This document shows positions 62,100 through 64,000 of a stretch of 64,000 nucleotides of DNA, one piece after another; the first letter of the stretch is position 1, and the number at the start of each line of letters is the position of its first letter. The notes beneath the pieces are model-generated. The model was not told the origin of the DNA. It ran no database searches and saw only the letters and a program-made list of their open reading frames with translations. The position numbers were made by a program, and so were the translations under genes. This DNA comes from Emiliania huxleyi CCMP1516 (Eukaryota; Haptophyta; Isochrysidales; Noelaerhabdaceae), in the NCBI RefSeq assembly GCF_000372725.1, contig NW_005198751.1, forward strand, positions 104,659 to 168,658, in the 5' to 3' direction.

Positions 62100-62575
62100 G
62101 AAAGAAAGAAAGAAAAGTGATAACCCAAAGGAGGGATGGGAGAACGGCACGCCGCCACCACACAGGGATTTTAAGGAGAGGGGTGTGGTGCGCTAGCCGT
62201 CGCCCACCCTTGGGCGTCCGCCTCTTCCTATCTCACTTCGCAGTCTCTCTCCGATTCTCGCTGCAACCTTCGTGCCACCTCGCGATCTCCCCCTTCTCGT
62301 TGTGCTCTCCCTTGTCGCTTCTTCCTCTGTCGCGTCGCTCTCCTCTGCCTCGTTCTGCGCCGCCGCCGCCGCCTGCCGTTCCCTTGTTCTCTCGGCTTCT
62401 TTCGCCTTTCGGCGCAGCTCCGCCCTCCTTGCTGCATATCCTGGCCCCTCGAGTCTATCGAGCTCCCCTCGCGCAAGGACGACATTTCTGACTCCCACTC
62501 CGATCATTTGCCGCCAAGTCATATCGTTGCTCAGGTCCACTCTCTCTTCGAACACTTGTGCCTTCACCCTGGGGT
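62100..62575 (-). repeat. Dispersed 3'-tailed repeat, antisense long copy
   Basis: Tail AAAGAAAGAAAGAAAAGTG, the ACCACACAGGGATTTTAAGG block, and on the minus strand a 124-residue remnant (VDLSNDMTWRQMIGVGVRN, AELRRKAKEAERTRERQ) ending GRGGRPRVGDG. Confidence 0.82.
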
Positions 62576-62652
62576 GTCGACGGGCCCCCGGGGGCGACGG
62601 GGGTGCTCTCCGGCCGCGGCGGCCGAAAACGGGGACCCACCGCTGCCGCCCG

Positions 62653-62925
62653 CGACGCCGCCCGCCGCGTCAGATTGTCACGACGCGCGCATCGAGTCGC
62701 GTCGGAGAGCCGCGCCGCACCAGCAGCAGCATCTGCACCAGCAGCAGCAGCAGCAGCAGCACCACCACCACCAGAGAGAGAAGCGCACTTGCCCGACGCC
62801 GCCCGCCGCGTCAGATGCTCGCGACGCGCTCGTCGAGCCCAGTCGCAGAGCCGCGCCGCGCCAGCAGCAGCATCTGCACCATCAGCAGCACCATCACCAC
62901 CACCAGCAGCAACAGAGACATGCAG
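62653..62925 (+). repeat. 141-bp tandem duplication with CAG/CAC triplets
   Basis: CGACGCCGCCCGCCGCGTCA begins at 62653 and 62794. Each unit ends in CAGCAG/CACCAC runs. No supported gene covers it; it lies upstream of the last gene. Confidence 0.8.
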
Positions 62926-63234
62926 TGCAGGCGCAGAAGCGCTCGCAGAGCGGCGCGCAGCGCCGCGCACGCCACGCTGCGGACCGTCGGACGAGCGCAG
63001 CGTACGTCGGCGGCGAGCCGCGTCGCCAGCCGTCTCGCGAGAGAGCGGCGCCGCCGCGTGCGCGCAGCAGCCGCCGCGGCAGAGGCGAGCCGCGACGACG
63101 TCCGTACAACGGATAACTGCCATTCGCGGTTCACATCAACAGGGGCCAGCCAGTCAACAGACCCCCTATCCGGCTAGGAGCCGGAACCCTGTCGCCGGCG
63201 TGGCTTGGTGGGCGCTGGCCCAACACATACATAA

Positions 63235-63924
63235 ATGTCCCTGCACTCCATCGACCCGAGCAACCTCGACTGGACGACGCTGCTCGTCACTCTGGGCGCG
63301 GGGCTGGCCGCTGCCACGTACTTCCATCGCTGCGTCTATCGTGGCGTGCCGCCGGCACTTCCGCCGCCAGGCGGACTGCAAACCAAGGGGACGGTGCAGC
63401 TCGAGAGAGGGGACGTCGGAGGGGAGGAGGAGGTATCGCCCTCCGAGCGTCAGAGCGCAAGAGAGACGGTGCGCATCTGCACCGCCGAGCCGGCTTGACA
63501 CGGTAGGTCAAGCGCGACTATGGCCGGGCGCTCGCTGCGGGCGGGATCCACTTGCTGGTGCCTCCTGCACCGCCGGCAGCGCTGCCACCGCCCGCCGACG
63601 GCGGCGACCGGGAGGCGGCCTTCGAGGCGGCTCTGGCAAAGGCGTGCGGCGGCGAGGCGCTAAGCGAGGCCACGATGGTGCGGCTGCGTGCGATGCTCTC
63701 TGTCTCTCCCGCGGTGCTCGCAGCACACCGAGTGCCGTCCCACCCTGCCCCGCACGCGGCTGAGGCGGCCCTCCGGCCCTGCAGGTGTCTCTGCTCCTCA
63801 AGCTCCAGTGCGCGCCCGCGCTCCAGTCCCACCGCTTCATCGTCGTCTGCAGCGGCGGTGGCGACGGCGGAGGCGCGCGCGTGCGAGTGCTCACTGTCGG
63901 CCTGCTGCCCAGCCCCGGCGACAG
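63235..63924 (+). CDS. Unknown single-pass membrane protein, 3' end outside the window
   Basis: ATG at 63235. Exons 63235-63432, 63507-63731 and 63785-63924, joined by two GT-AG introns; the next donor ACAG|GTGTGT starts at 63925 and the gene continues beyond the window. The N-terminal region has one hydrophobic helix (WTTLLVTLGAGLAAATYF). Then a short linker, RDYGRALAAGGIHLLVPPAPP, a helical region (EAAFEAALAKACGGEALSEATMVRLRAML) and a beta-rich stretch (RVRVLTVGLLPSPG). Family not recognised. Confidence 0.65.
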
Positions 63925-64000
63925 GTGTGTGGGGGCTTGGGTGGGGTGTGTGCGCGCGGCGTGGGGTCCGGAAATCCCCAGCCGGGCCCCCCTTCCCCTG

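Overview
This is a nuclear window from a GC-rich unicellular eukaryote, most likely a marine microalga of the haptophyte (Emiliania/Gephyrocapsa-like) kind. The case rests on very high GC3, short genes with many small introns, a majority of GC-AG splice sites, PG-rich flagellar repeats, a plant-type UDP-sugar pyrophosphorylase, a proline-rich wall-type protein with repeated DSYGDGWNGA modules, and copia-type and other transposon debris. A pelagophyte or a dinoflagellate remains possible, because GC/GA donors with AG|G acceptors are also known from dinoflagellates. No species assignment can be proved from the sequence alone.

Layout. 1-3 kb: alpha/beta hydrolase (-). 3.8-5.9 kb: MFS transporter (+) behind two opposed copies of a dispersed repeat. 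5.9-8.4 kb: head-to-head copia fragments. 8.5-14.6 kb: RNA polymerase III largest subunit (+, about 15 exons). 15-18.4 kb: probable DNA-transposon debris. 18.6-25.5 kb: a secreted protein of unknown function, a ZNRD2-like protein, a PIF1-like helicase remnant, a GH99 enzyme fragment, a two-repeat Myb protein and an unidentified remnant. 26-28.4 kb: CCT1 chaperonin (+). 28.7-33 kb: a 1431-residue RRM/zinc-finger low-complexity protein (-). 33.3-36.1 kb: proline-repeat DNA, then U2AF65 (+). 36-42.4 kb: repeats around a CRAL-TRIO gene. 42.5-46.3 kb: UDP-sugar pyrophosphorylase with a GOLD-like C-terminal extension (+). 46.6-48.1 kb: coiled-coil protein with a beta-grasp-like start (-). 50.5-51.3 kb: unknown gene (-). 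51.6-53.5 kb: cysteine-rich/proline-rich surface protein. 53.5-54.7 kb: STPGR flagellar protein. 55.3-59.9 kb: UIM-PDZ-PX scaffold. 60.3-60.9 kb: NDUFAF2-like factor (-). 61-62.6 kb: repeats. 63.2 kb to the end: start of an unknown membrane protein (+).

The main discovery candidate is how the introns are built. Using protein continuity I resolved 32 introns. Every acceptor is AG|G; donors are GC (19), GT (10) and GA (3). Many introns open with a diverged copy of the first 15-40 nt of the next exon, or carry a second copy of the upstream exon end. The rest is a short-repeat filler: telomere-like CCCTAA/CCCTGA, an ATATCTCCCC satellite, GACACTTCC-type or CCGAGA-type repeats. Typical length is 62-78 nt. 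The most extreme case, at 44351-45018, is exactly ten tandem 66-67 nt units. Each unit starts GC, ends AG, and begins with the same 24 nt as the next exon. This looks like continuing intron birth by duplication of AG|GN sites with repeat insertion.

The genes are mostly unrelated housekeeping genes (transcription, protein folding, splicing, nucleotide-sugar metabolism, respiratory-chain assembly, flagellum, endosomal sorting) with no operon logic. What links them is the shared intron architecture, a promoter-proximal repeat in front of two genes, and a family of 3'-tailed repeats scattered between genes.
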